From the NCBI GenBank assembly GCA_910589415.1, contig OU342631.1:3720001-3784000 (forward strand): a stretch of DNA of 64,000 nt, given 5' to 3'. The position numbers and the translations under genes are program-made. Origin of the DNA: Malachius bipustulatus. Its lineage: Eukaryota; Arthropoda; Insecta; Coleoptera; Melyridae. Position 1 is the stretch's first letter, and each line of letters starts with the position of its first letter. Positions 47,600 through 62,600 of this stretch are shown here, piece after piece. The notes beneath the pieces are model-generated. The model saw only the letters and a list, made by a program, of their open reading frames with translations, did no database searches and had not been told where the DNA came from.

Positions 47600-48382
47600 T
47601 ACTATTGCAGCTAACTATCTATATGTCATTGAATTTGTGTTTTAAAGTACTTTCGGGTGAGTCGATAAAATACAGCCTGCCATTTGAAAAAAATTGCAAT
47701 CTGCTTTTTGATTGTAAATTTTACATTTCTAGTCCCAAAAACTTAATGAAGACTAATTTGATTTTTTTTGGTAGAAACGACCTTAATAAATGTCAAAAAG
47801 CCATCTAGACGTGGTATAAATCGGCGGCTATTTTGAAATAAGTATATGTAGGTATAAGAAAAGATCTCGTTACCCCGAACAACATTTATCCGAAAAAATT
47901 TTTCATGCCACCTTCAGGTTCCTCAATAAGGTACAGAGCCAAGTTATATGAGACACCTATTATACATGTAATGTGGTCTGTTCAAGCATTGACCGACTTG
48001 ACTGGGCGTGTGTGTAACAGCGACGCACATTCTACATCAATATAATAAAATAAATAAAAATTAATTAGGTAGGTATAGGTACTTCCTAATTTAACTATTT
48101 AATAGGAACATTATTGTGAAAAAATGTATTCATTATGAAATTTATGTTTTCAACCCTTACTTCGTAGAATGTATACTGACTGATGGATGATAAATAAAAC
48201 ATAAATATGTATTTTCGTAACCTTTATTTTGCGAAAAATAACTAGTTCAGTTACAAAACTGATAATTAGACTTGTTAATTATTATCTCTGTAAATATCGG
48301 GTTTTTTTTGTACCATTAAAAATCTATGAAATCTAAAAGCTTTAAAAATCATTTTAAGTGAAGGCTTCTAAAATAGAGGACT
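47600..48382. other. Upstream flank of gene C exon 1
   Basis: AT-rich; no promoter motif or other gene seen. Confidence 0.45.
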
Positions 48383-48459
48383 ATGGAGAGTGAAACTGTT
48401 GAAAAAAGGCCTCCAAATCCAAGAGAAAATGCCAATTTTATATCCGTTGCCACTTTTTA
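48383..48459 (+). CDS. Gene C coding exon 1
   Basis: 77 nt ending in TA before donor gtgagt; the split codon TA|T gives Tyr before YAKSYLEATK of exon 2. It encodes MESETVEKRPPNPRENANF then ISVATF. The NPRE motif and the length match gene B exon 1. Confidence 0.88.
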
Positions 48460-51400
48460 GTGAGTATATTTTCTACCTCTCTTCTAATAATTTTCTGTTA
48501 ACATATTTTCTGACAAAAATATTAAGGAAAAATTTGTACATAGTACGTAAACTTTGTCCAGCGAATGTTGTCCGGTGAGATGTCACACTAATCATGACTA
48601 TAAATGATTTGATTTTATGAGATTTAATTCGTTGGTACAATTATAATATTGATTTCTACAGGATGGGGCGCGACGAACGCCTCAAGTCTGTGTAGTCTAA
48701 TAAATCGTACACGATTAAAAAAAAAATTAAATTAGGTCTTATACAGGTGCTTACAACTTAAAAGTATTTTGGACTATACAGCATGTCTCATATGAGAGTG
48801 ACATATCAAAGTTATGTTTTTTTTAAATGGAATGCTCCTATGTTATTGCATTTTTAGATTCTCTGAGAATAAAAAATAAGATTGTTTTTTACAGTTAGTG
48901 TTTAAATTGAGAAGTAAGTGAGTTATAAACAAGTGAAAATCGTAATTTTTGAAGTTCAAGGCCCTTTACAGCGAAAACGGCTCAATATGGAGAAAAACGG
49001 CTTACATGTCCCTATTTTAACTTTATGTACTACCTATCCTATGGCATGGAAACATTTGTACTTTCTTTGTTTTTTTTTATTTGGCGACGCGTGAAGAAAT
49101 CTCAGATTTAAAAAAAAAATTTATCACCCTGTATAAACATTTTATCAACATCACAGGATAGTACATGAAAAGTTAAAATGGGGACATGTAAGCCGTTTTT
49201 TTTTCTATCTTGACGAGTTTTCGTGGTACAGGGCCTTGAACTTCAAAAATGACGATTTTCACTTAACACTTCACATTTTCACATTTTCACTTCACAGAAC
49301 TCACAAACTTCTGAATTTAAACACCAACTGTAAAAACCAATCTTATTTTTTCTTCTCAGACAATCTAAAAATGCAATAACATAGGATCATTCTATTTAAA
49401 AAAACAAAGCTTTGATATGTCACTCTCATATGGGACATGCTGTATACTCCAAAATAATTTTAAACTGTCGGCACTACGACCCTGTGTAAGACCCAACTTA
49501 ATTTTTTTTTTTTAATCGTTCACGATTTAGGCTCCGCTACAAAGACCGAGGCGAGTCGCGCCCCACCCTGTATAATAATTATAATATTTATTATTAATAC
49601 ATATTATATAATTATTTAGTCGGTTTTAGCCAGGATCCGTGTGGCATCTCACCAGACAACACTCGCTGGATTAGCTATAAAAAACGTTCTTGCGCATCAA
49701 TCGCATAAATAGTGTGTTTTTATGCGATTCAATTATGAATATTTTCTTCCTATTTCTTCTTATAATGAATATAATGAAAAAATAATCCGCATTTTCTTTT
49801 GAGAGAACTCCTACTTAAAAATAGTGTATTTTTTTGTTAAAAAATACACTAAAAGTAATGATCCTTTCATGGAATTGAACACCGTACCATCAGAATGCCA
49901 GGCAACAGCCTAACTCACTCCGCCACGCTGCTATTTGAATTTCGTAGCGCTGAGCGTGTATAATCTATTATATCAGATTGCTTGACAGGTACCAAAACAC
50001 CAGCACCTGGCTTTTAATTTAAACTTGTCATATCTTCGTTATTAAAAGACCAGTATGAAAACTTTTTTCACCTGCATGTAGGTGACTTTTCGAATAAGTG
50101 TAAGCTAATTTTCGACCAGCGAGGAAATTTTTTATTTTTCGTTTAAAGTGCCACATTATGTGAGGCGAATTGAATCTAAGACTTCAAATTATATGCTGAA
50201 GAAAAAAAAAATTAATAAAATTTCACGATGTAGAAAATACAGGAAGATACAAATAGAGGATAAGAAAGAAGAAGAAGTTTTTTTCCGATTTAGCAGTTTT
50301 CCTACATTTCAGGTAAAAAAACTATATCTACCTTTTTTGTAGGCACTGAATGGATCTATCGCACTGTTTTGTTATTTTTTCGAACGGTCGAAAAAAAATT
50401 CGGAAAAATTTCGGAATCGTGCAAAAAATGATAGCTTGGTGAAAGTGAGCTTCGAAAAATGATAGGTGCGGGACAAAAAAAAATTGCCGCTCACCTAACT
50501 TTTTTTTTCGAAAAACGATCTCTATAAAGTTTGTACGTCTATGCTTTCTCTAAGTAACTGTGCACACAGAATCTTTTCGCCATGTACTGTTACCGAGAAA
50601 CAAATCCTATAGTAGGGACATTGTAAAAAAAAGTACGGCCCTGAACGGGGGCCTTAAAATTCTCAGATCCGGCCCATTTTCAATAGGACGTATTTGGGTT
50701 TCAAGGTTCGTCCATGCCACATTTCATTTCGGTCGGTGCAACTTTCAGATACTTACGCCCGTATTCACAAACGATAATTTCCTAAATAATTACGTAATCA
50801 AATATCCCCATCTCATTCTATTGCAAAAAAACTGCATATCTCCATCTCACTCATTTAAATAATTACGTAATTATTTAGGAAATTATCGTTTGTGAATACG
50901 GGCATTAGAGTGTTTCCTAGGACGTTCCCGAAAAAACCCGAAATTCCAGATGCAAAAAATGACACTTCCCGGGAACGGATCCCGCTCATTTTCAATGGGC
51001 ATCGTGCCACGGTGCGCCTCTTCAATCGAGCCAAATTTTAACGTTCTATGACGATAAATGTCGCTCTAGAGTGTTTCCTAGCAAACGCACAGACGGACAG
51101 ACCGGGTGACTGACATTTTTAGGGACTAGCGAGAAATCGGCTTCGCCGGTCTCGGAAGTTAAAAATCGAATATCTCCGTCATTTTTCTTATTTGCTTCTT
51201 GAAATTTTCGTAGATTAAAGGTTATTAGTGTAGTTGTCTAGGTACTGTGAAAATTTCAGTTCAATTTCTTCAAAAATTACCTCATAAACGGTTACAAAAA
51301 TTTAGACATTTTTACCCTTTTCCTACCCACGCCACTGGCTTATTAATATAAATAATGCCAATTTTATTGGTTTAACTCAAATTTAAAATAGTTTTCTACC

Positions 51401-52000
51401 AACCCTGTTAATTTGATTTCAAAGTTTCATTGCCATCTTGCTCATACAGGGACTCAAAAAATAGCAAATTTTCTGAAAATTCAAATGGCTGCCATTTTGA
51501 AACGGCCCGACCGATTTTTCTCAAGTACAATACCAGACCACTCCTTGTGGATATTTTACTCCCACAAAAATTCAGCCTCCTGGATTGAAAACTGCGACCT
51601 GAAATGATACCATAAGAACCGGATTTCTGGAATTTTGAAGTGACACCCTGTAGAAGTGACCCGACTTTGAGAAATTTTTTCAACGAAGATCCTAACATAA
51701 TTCCAAACTTTTACAAGAATCCAAAATTTCGTACACTAATCTTGAAAGATAAAGCTACAGGAGCGTTTTTAAAATCGAAATTTTGAAAGCTTTGAAAATC
51801 AACACACCCTGTATGTTATATATCGTGAGCAGGTGAATTTTGGAAAACATAGTAAACAATTATTCCAAAATTTGACTATAAAAAAACGCGAGGACATCCA
51901 TTCATTATTATTTCGATAAGTAGGTAAAGGTAATGAGTTTATTTTTTTGTAGATAAATACCTACTTTGCATTTAACTCTATTCGTTATACTATCACCAGG

Positions 52001-52042
<42 letters not shown>

Positions 52043-55000
52043 TTTACATATTTCCTTATTGTAAATACATATTATTGTATTTTTTATGGAAAATGAAAAA
52101 TAATAAATCGTAAAATTAGTTATAAAGTTATAATTTGAAATTACAAATCCAAAGAATTGTTTAAATATTCATTTAAGCTATAGTAACATTTTTGTAATAA
52201 AATATTTTTAATTTCTTTTGAAAAATTTTTTAAATTATATTTTTTGTAATTATTTGGTAAATGATTATAAATTTTGGCACATATGTATTCAGAAGATAAT
52301 TCATAATGAGTGGTATTATGTTTATTTAAATTAATTGTATTAGCATTTCTGGTATCAGAATTGAAAAAAGTAAATAAATTTTTATTTTTATGTGCAAAAC
52401 AGAGAATTCGTATATAAATAGACTTGGAAATGATAAAATTTTAAAATTTTTAAATAATTTTTTACAAGATGTTATGCGATTAACATTGCCTAGTATTCTT
52501 ATGCATTTTTTTTGAATTTTGAAAATAGTCAACCAATCGAAAGAATTTCCCCAATGTATTATACCGTATTTTAAGATAGAATAAAAATTTGAATAATACA
52601 CTGTTTAAAATTCCTAATTTTAATCCTTTATTCTTTAAAAATCGAAGTTGGAAGCAAACTTTGCACAGTTTTTTTGATATTATATTAATATGTAATTTCC
52701 AATTAAGATTTCTATCCAAATTGAAACCTAATAATTTTAAAGATTCTACGTATTCAATATTGAATTTATTATTTAATTGAATTGTATTTTGATTTCTATT
52801 CTTATTTGAAAAATGAATACATTTTGTCTTTTGAAAATTAAATAGGACCTTCATTATATGAAAGTTAAATTTATTAATAACAATAATTTGTTAACAAATT
52901 GTCTACATTTAGCGTGATGCAATATACAGTGTGTTTTTTAAGGTACTACTTTTTTTCTGTGTATAGAATGCATCAAGGCAAACAACCGAGCCGGCGATGG
53001 CTTCGAGGGTTAGTTCGATTCCGATTTCGCTCTGGTTGTTTGTGTCATCTATTCTACTATTTATTTGATTTACTTGAAGCTTGAAGGGTATGTGAGCAAG
53101 TTCTGCCCATAATTACTGGAGTAGAGCGACTTGGTCTTATCTACATAGTTAATATACCGATGTTCCCTCCTTTTACAAAAAAAGGCAAAGCAACCTGTTC
53201 AAAAAAAAATTTTTTTTAAGTAAAAAATAAATGAGAAACAGCCTTTGGAATTTAAAAAAAGTCCAGCCTCGTGATAATAGTTCAGTTGGTAAGGTAAAAA
53301 ATGTACAAAAAGTTAATAAAAAAATCTTATCTAAGATTTTTCTTCAATAATTATTGTTAGTGAAGAGGCTATAGAATATAAATTCACAAAAATTAGTTCT
53401 GTGGGTGCAGCCCGTTCACCCCAAAAAACCGCCCCTTTGGTGAAAAAAGTATAGTCTTTTTTGCTAATAACCTGTTGTCCATTATCAAGAAAATATTTAT
53501 TAAAAAAAAAAAGAAAGCTTGAGTGAGTTCGTAAAGAAAGGTATCATGTAATTTTTTCGTATATGTAATAGCTTTCGAGTTATTCAATATTTTTTATTAT
53601 TGATAATCTACAGGGCGTTACAAAAATGGACGTCAAGCTCTTGGCCACAGATTATTTGACCAAAAATAATCCAAGCTCCAGCGTACGATATGGCAGACCT
53701 TGGCCCCCCTATTTTTTTTTTCGTACGCCTATGGCTCAAATGTATAATTTTTTTTATTGAGAGTTTATTTGTTTTACTATCCTCACTCTTATAACATTTT
53801 TAATTAGGCCTTCGTTTACGAGATTTAATAGCAACTTATTTGGGTGTGTCATTGATCAACTTACTGATATTTAAATTTCCCCAATTTCTTTTAGAACGGT
53901 AGGTGCTGATAAATTCGGGTTAAAATACTGTCTGTCTAATATCTATATCTTATATCTAAAATCTAAAATAAGATCTAAATACAGGACGTTCAAAAACGGT
54001 ATTTATTTAAGACGTTATTTATTTATTATTATAAGAAACGCAGAAACAGTATTTTATATAGACATTGTTGTGACAAACAAAAGTTGGAAATTACTATTGG
54101 TATTACCACCAATTACTGTTTAAAATCGTTCACTTCAGAAGTCATGGTTGATAAGGTGTCTAAAGCCAGTTCAAATTTCGACCCTATGTTGAATTATAAT
54201 AGAGCGCGGATCAAGGTAGGGAACAGTATTCACGTCAAATCACCAAGCTGACGCTTGAAATCTCCTATTTAAAAAAATCTATTATCAAAGAACCTACAGT
54301 CTGTTATTGCCGCCGACGCAGATAGCCAGAAACGCACCAATGCACAGATGCTGAGGTTCTACCTTGGAGGTGTCCAATAATAAACGGGGAAACTCTCGAT
54401 GCGGAACTATCGGCGCTGTTAATGTCGAAGGCAGCACTGGTGTTGATAAACATACTAGCTGATTCCGTTATCAACATCAATATCGTAGATAAACACAAGG
54501 TAAATAAGGTAAATAAACAAGGCCAAGCTACGACGAATCCCCCGTATAAGGTCTCTTTCACACATACGGTTTTCTAACGGTAACCGTGCCGTAGCCGTGC
54601 CGTAATTTAATTTGATTTGTGTTCACACAGCACACGGTTTTTAGGAGACAACGCGGCACGATGTTTTTTTTAAGTATTTTTGTCAGTTGCACCTACAATG
54701 GATGAACGAAAAAGACGCATATTGTTAATAATGCTTTGGCATCGTCGTAGACAGCCGCGAAAAGCAAGAAAATTTTGGATTGATCGACTTCTTGAAAACA
54801 GACAGTTGATGGGGGAATTTGCAACATTGTTTCGCGAGATACGAAAGGATCTTCAACTAGTGTAATTAGTAGTTCATGATCTATTTCAATAACCATAATT
54901 TCGTTATTATAATTTCCGTAAATTTATAAAATGTTATTAACGTCCGTACGATACCGTATCGTACGAAACAGTATCAACACACGGCACGTGTGCATGGGTC

Positions 55001-56567
55001 TATACACTTGTGTGTTTTTCTGTTGCCGTAAGCGGCTCCGGCACCGTGCCGTAGCAGTCAACTAGCCGTGCTGCGACGGCAGCCGTGTACGGCTCCGGCA
55101 ACAAACCGCCTTGTGTGAAAGCTTGCATTTATGATAACGTGTTTCGATTAAGCACGGCTCCGTAGCCGTACACGGCCACGGTTAAAAACCGTAGGTGTGA
55201 AAGAGGGCTTATTCTGTTCTTGAACAGGCGTAGGCAAAGAAACTGCATAGGTCATGGGCGGAGTCATAAAATGGTTGGAAATCAGATCAGGAGAAACAGA
55301 GGTGTCGTCGCTACGGGACTGGTTTGGCCCGATGTCAAAGTTGTCGCCAGGAAAGCTTTTATTCATGTTTCAAGATTTTCTCCAGACACCACAGCAGGCG
55401 CTGTCAGAAAAATTTAGCGATGTGTGTTCGGAGGCGAAGTGTGAACCAGTTAAATCTAAATATCCAACACTACAGTTTATTCCGAATCTGTGTTGATGCC
55501 ACAAACAAGGATGTTGCCGTGAATCCTGCGAACTATCCGTCGGGAATATTATTTATTAATAATTTTTTCGGTCGAGTGGGCAAGGTGACCCAACTGAAAC
55601 CATACAGAGCTAACAGTGCTTTTACGAATAAGTGTTACGTTTTCGAGGCCTCTCTGACTGATAATAAATTTGATATTATTTGCCTCACCCAGCATTAGTT
55701 GACGTGCGACGAGATGGATTTTTATAACTTTTTAAGGGCTATAAATTAATTTCGCGTTTTTTGCAGGACTATCCACCAAGATGAGAATCTAGAGAATCAC
55801 AAAACCTAGAGAATCTCTTAAATGTATTAGTAACGATTGGATTGTGAACAAGTCAGTTGAGTTGTTGTGTGAGTTTTCATCCATTATTGTGCCATGAATC
55901 AATTTAACCATTGTTACTGCATATCGGAACGGTAGGGGTGATCTGGGGGATTTCGAGGATATGTCAGGGGAAACTCTGGAGCGAATTAACGCGAAACCCG
56001 ATGTTACCTTTGTCTTGAACGGTGACTTCAATCTTCATTTTAACGAGTAGGACAGGAATGCCACTGACATCATCAGATATTTGATGATTTGATTTGTTTT
56101 TGTTGAATGAATTGTATCATATTCTTTGAGAATAAAGGGTGTTATTATTATTATTATTTGAGCACATTTGGTATGCATAGGACTATATTTGAGCCTACTA
56201 GAATAAACAATTGTATTGACAATGTGTTCACTAACACTGCAGATTATGACACTGGGGTGACAAAGTGTGGTTTATCAGATCATCATTCTGTATCCATAAC
56301 GATTCAGATAAAATTGACTCCGAGCTTTATAGTACGAATCATTTTAGAATAAGGCCTATTATTATACATCATTTATAATAATAGAATCAACAGCTTGGTC
56401 CGAGATGTTGGCTGGTTCATGTTGGACTGTACGATTTCTGTTGATTTAAAATGCCAATATTTTGTGGACTTATTGGTAGAATTTTGAGGCTTAGTTTTCC
56501 TTGAGTTTCGAACCCGCGATCTATATGACTTCGTGGGCCAGCGGAGAACCACTAGGCCACGCAAGTC

Positions 56568-56605
<38 letters not shown>

Positions 56606-59600
56606 TTAAAAAGAGCTTTTCTAAAATTAAAGGTAGGGTTCCTATCCATTTTAAAGTTGACGAGCCGTACACACGTCAAACCGCAAGCGAGCTCAAGAGC
56701 CGGGTGATGTCTATCCTCGGGAACCAATGGACAAGAAGATCGCTCTATCTCACAAATAAAGTTACTAAAAACTAAATCTAAGATTACGTTAAAGTGGTTC
56801 GACACAGAGTTATATTGACGCAGGCCATTAAGTTGCATAAAATTATTTAACAAGGTATTAAGTCAATCTGGCCGGTTCGTGAAGAACTGCGGAGAGTTAA
56901 AGTCACCCAAAAGTAAAATTGGGCAGTTCTCAACAACAAAACGCCTGCCAATTGACTCCAGGACCGATTCATAAGTCTCCGCGGACGATCCAGGGGGAAT
57001 ATAGAGTAGAACAACAAGCAAAGTTTGACTAAAAGAAATCTCCAGCCTCAAGCACAAAATATCAACATTAGGCGCATTGAGATCAGGCACTTCAATTCGA
57101 GAGCAATGAAGTTTAGATTTAACAGCCATCAAAACTCCACCCCCCTGGACAACCCCAAAGCCTGAAAATTACGGTCCCTGCGAAATACATTAAAGCTACT
57201 AGTAAATAATTCACTATTAGATACATCGCTCCGAAGCCACGTCTCAGACAAACATATGATATCGTAATCACACAATAAAACATTTTGAAAGAATTCGCTA
57301 GTTTATTTGGTGTTCAATAAGCCTCTGACATTCTGATAAAATAAGTTAAGATGGTCTGACCTGTAACTGGGTGAACCACTTAGTTTAAAGTTGTGATCTC
57401 GAGAACACCATTTTTGTAGCGAAGCTTCAAGTTCTTCTCTCCGCCCTCCTGTTGTCTCACCCTCAGTTCGTCCTTGGCCCTCTTGTAGGCCTGCTGTTGC
57501 CTCGGTGTTCTATCAAATGAAACCGAGACGTGGTTGAACCGACTTACAAGTGGGTAAGCAGCGACGGCCTGACACTCCTGTACGCTTCTGAGTTCCTGTT
57601 ACCGGGAGGAAATATCTCGCTGCAAACCACGGGAAATGAATGGAAAACTCTGGTCATTTCCTGTGGAGAAGTTCCAGAAATGGATGTTTGTGTGTCTGGA
57701 AGGCGAACACCCAGGAAGGGTCTATTCTCGAGATCTTTCTGTTGGATTCGTTCGGGAAATAGAATCGAGCCGTCGGTAAACCCTCCAGAAGCTACTTCCA
57801 GAGGTAGGGATGCCCTATAAATAGCCAGCAGTCAGGTGAATCCAGTCAGTTTAGCGACTAGTGGCGATATAGACAGTGCGGTATTCCTAAGTGACTAGTG
57901 TAAAGTAGTAAGTGTTAGAGACCAAGTGAAATTGTTGTATATAAGAAGTAGTGATATTTGTAACACTGTAATCTGAAATTCTTGTGGGCATTAAATAAAT
58001 AAATTAAACAGTAAATTTTTGTTTCCCAATTATCCGTTGAGCCTACGGTTAGGAAATCCGTAACATATTGTTGGAATTTTTTGTATTTGATTATGTGAGC
58101 TATACCTTGTTTTTTATCTGTAAGCTGTGCATGTGCCCACTTACAGTACTTGAATTTTATTGCATATATCTGATTTTTATGTGTATTTTTTTAGATATTT
58201 ATGGTTGATATGTTTTTTTATATGTATTTTTTAGTGACGTGTTCATAGTTTTGTACACTGAAGGATGCATAAAAGTAATCTAATCTAATTTAATTGAATC
58301 TCTTAACAAAATTTGAGCAAGAAAACAGAGATCTGAGCAATTCATAAATTTTTAAATAAATCTAATTGAATTTTTAGTTACGCCAAATCATATCTTGAGG
58401 CAACCAAAAGTAAAGCATTTACTGAAACAAGTCTTCCGGAAACATTCAGCGAATTTAGATCCAGCTCACTTGGAGATAGACTAGAAGAGGCTTGGGAAAA
58501 TGAAATTGTGCAATCTGCAAAATTAAATAAGAGACCTTCAATTTTCATAGCGCTGATGAAAGTTTTTGGATTAAAGTTTATAATATATTCAATTGTATTA
58601 CTATTTTCGGAGCTATTTTTGTAAGTTTAGTTCATTTACTTTAATACTCGTAATTACAAACATGTTATACTTCTCTTCAGAGTTGTGCAGCCGACTTTCC
58701 TCGGATGGCTCCTGTCCTACTACCAACCCAATCAAACATCGATGACAAAAAAGGATGCCTACCTTTGTAGTCTTGCGATTGGTCTTTGTTGTCTAATTCA
58801 TACAATGATTTTGCAACCATACATAGCAGGAATCAAAAATTTGGGTGTGAAAATAAGAATTGCTTGCTCTTCCCTCTTGTACAGAAAATCTATGAGATTG
58901 AGTAAGGCAGCCTTGGCAGAAGTAACAACTGGTAAAATTATTAATTTCATTTCGAATGATATATCCAAATTTGACTACGGTATCTTGGGAATCAATTTTA
59001 CTATAGTGAGCATTGTGGAAACAATAGCTTGTGTATATTTATTATACACAAACATTGGACCAGCCTCACTTTACGGAGTGGCACTTATACTCTTATTCAT
59101 CCCCTGCAATGGTAAGCTTTTCTTATACAATCAAGAAGAAAAAAAAAAGATTTTAAAGTAACTTTCACTTTACTTTAATAGTTTTTCAGAATTAGGTGAT
59201 ATTTCTATCAAATAAATTGACATTCTACACATTTTTCAGTGATCTTAAGTGAATTTATGTCTAAATATAAACTTGCTGCATCAATTAAAACTGATGAAAG
59301 AGTTAAAATAATTGCTGAAATAATAAACGGTATTCAAGTTGTAAAGATGTATGCATGGGAAAAACCTTTCAGATTCTTGGTAGCAGAGGAGAGAAGGTAA
59401 ATCGAATATGAGGGAAATGGTTGTTACTATTAATTATCATGTCAAAACCATCAATCTATCGTGAGCAAGTGAAAATTAATTTATTTTCATTTTCATTAAA
59501 GTGAAAACTTAATTTAGGCAGGCCTTGGAAAAAAATTCCACGTCTTAGATTCCGTGTTTACGGAATCGAGACCAACCATCGACTCCACCGTGGTCCTGGT

Positions 59601-62600
59601 TTTCACCCCTAACTAGTCAGTACTGATAGAAATGCTGGAATTTGTAATGTGGTACCTACTGGTGCCGGCTTGTTTACGGGAGTACAATTGTGACGAGACC
59701 AGCGAGTCGACCCCACCGTGCCCAGTGTTTCCTAACTACCTGTTAACAGTACTGATATTTATTCTGCCCGTGAGCAACCTGTTTATTTTACCTTGCCTCG
59801 TGAGGCAATGAGTTATTTGATTGGTCATTCGAGTTGTTTGATTGTCACTTTGATCAACTATGATGTGAAGATTTTACAGAACACCTTGACTGATTACACA
59901 GAGCCTTTTTGTCTCCGTTCTTTCTTTCAAAATCTTGTCATCTTGAATGCGATTACTAGCTGACCATACTACAAACCACTGCTCTTGAACCATTAATCGA
60001 GTTAATGATTGAGAATGCTGGACTTTTATTTATCATTCGTGTTTAGGCTTGTTTACAGACAAATTACTTAATCTTTTGTATCGGTACCAGCTACCGGTCC
60101 GCCAATAATACGAGTACGACGACCTATCACCTAAAAAGAGTAGATAGCATAGTCAGAATCGTAATAATAACATCCATTGTATGAGATTTAGGTGTGCGTG
60201 AAATCTGAGTAGAAGAGCTTCGGAAAAACGACCTTATAATGATACATGAGTTTTTTGACTTTCTTAATTGGCTTTCCCATACTCGAGACTAATTTATTTT
60301 GGTTGCTTTGACTCTCTATTTAGCGAAATGGCAATTAAAAGTCCTAGATTTATTTTGTCTATATTTCCTGGTATTCAAGGAACAGAATGATATTATACAT
60401 GACAACCCTGCCTTAGCTTGCTCCGTTCTACTCTATCTCTGAGGGTGCTCCGGTACTGCCGTTGTTAGTTCCTGTTATGGTGCTTTACAATGGGAGGAAT
60501 TTCTCACTTTCACTTTCTAAAATGTCGTATAATTTAAAGGGACAGGTTTTCGCCTAATATTTGTTGGATTCTACATCTGCACTAAATAAACTCGGACTCT
60601 TTGAGAAAAAGGATGATTTGTTTATTATTTTCGTTGTCAATTCCTAACTTGAATTATTTCTGAAAGTGTGTCGTCTCATTTATTCACAGGTTATTGATTC
60701 CTCACCTGGGTTTATTTTCCTCCTTGAAATATTTCTCTTTCCACCTAACTTTTCTATTTATTGGCGTGATTGCGTAGGTACCTATTATTGCTAGTGATGC
60801 CGCCTATTTCTTTGCTGATTATTTTGCCTGATTTAAAATGGGGCCTGCGCACGTGGATTTGGCGAATCTGTTTGATTATTTATTTATTTGGATTTTGTTT
60901 CGAAAAGAGATTTGTGCTAGTTGATTGTGTTACTGGTTTAAACTGGAATTTGCGTTCGTGAATGTTATGAATCGGTTTGATTATTTTCGGTTGTTGGAAA
61001 TGTGTTTGAAATGAGATCTGCCCTAACTAATTTGTCAAGGGATTTTCCTGGTTTTTATTTAGGAAGGCAATTCAGCTGGAGTTCACACAGAGGCCGTTAG
61101 GAATCATGATGAATTTTTGGCTACTGTCATTTATTTATTCGCTTTACTGATTGGCCAACTATCAATATGGTGGGAGGAATACCTGGCGACTTGCCTTATG
61201 AATGGAACTATTGTCCTTTTCGTGCCGCGTAACTTTCCTTCCGTCGCATCGAGGTCGTTCTCTTGTCTTTCAATCGGTTCGAGAACGCTTTTATAATAAA
61301 GACATTCCTTAACATCTGGTGAATTTTTACCCTTGCTTTACCGTGCCTTTCGATGGTTTTAAGATGCTGGAATACTACCAGCTAGAGCGTTTTTACTTTA
61401 TGAATATTTAATGTGCAGGCAGGATTTCTTTACCGCAATGGCGCGTGGCTGCGTTTTAATTTACTAACAATTTTACCTTTAGGTTATTACGTACCTATTC
61501 TTGCACTATTTGCTTTTTCGGTTTGGGTTGATTTAACGAGGGGGATGGAAAATAATTTCCTTATCATCCTAGGTACCTAGGTGCGATCCATTTCACTTTT
61601 TATTTTCCTATTATCGGAAACGGAATTACAGGCATTCAAAGTTTACCTATGATCATACTGTCCCGGGGAAGCTTAGACTCACCAGTCATAACAACTGGTC
61701 AAAATTCAAGGCATATTCTATATTTTTTTCGTATGTTGATGAGTAGAGATTTCACTCCACTGATGAGTAGAAATTTCACTTTCTATGTACGTGAAAGATT
61801 ATCAGCGGGTATTATAAAGGGTCATTAAGTTAACGGGCAGATTTCTGTGGCCATTTCTGAAGAAGGTATCGAGTCTAAGTGGAAATTTTTCAAATTTATC
61901 TAGGTATTGTTGACATGAAAGTAATAATTACAAAAATGTCAACAAAAGTCATGTGACGTCGATATTAGCTTCAAAAACGAGAACAGAAATCTGCCCGTTA
62001 GCCTAATGAGCCTTTATAATATTGGCTGTATGACCTTTAGTACTTTCAGTTCCTATAGTAATATAAAAGAACCATCTAGATCTAAAATAACCACAATTTT
62101 AAATTGTGGTCCAAATTAAAAATGGAATTTGCGCGGCCGCCTCAACAAGCGGTGTATATGGATTTAAAATTTTTATGTGCGATTCAACCACCCCTTAGGC
62201 ATAAACCTTGCTTATATATGATCTATTAGGTATTATTGTCCTCTTCAGAAACAATTTCAGGCATCTTTTATTATTTTTTTACAAACGTTAAAATGTTTAA
62301 ATGTGAGCTTTTTGCTTCATTAAGCTCCTTGGAGTGTCTAAATCAGTATAATAAGTAACCTACTTTTCTTATTTTTTTTAGATTAGAAATGAAATATATT
62401 AAACGGTGTAACCTAATTCGTGGCATAGCTCAAACATTTTTAATATTTGGAGGACCATTCATTACCTTCATAGGAGTAGTGGCATTGACGCTCTGCGGTT
62501 ATTCCATTACTCCAAAAAATGTATTCGTCCTGATAACTTACTATAATTGCCTCAAGATGTCAATAATTTTTTTTCTGCTGAAAAACTTATACAAAACAGT

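Noticed and set aside
49861..49932. Functional tRNA gene
   Set aside because: Boxes A and B are recognisable but the stems do not pair and box B departs from consensus; better read as a SINE head.
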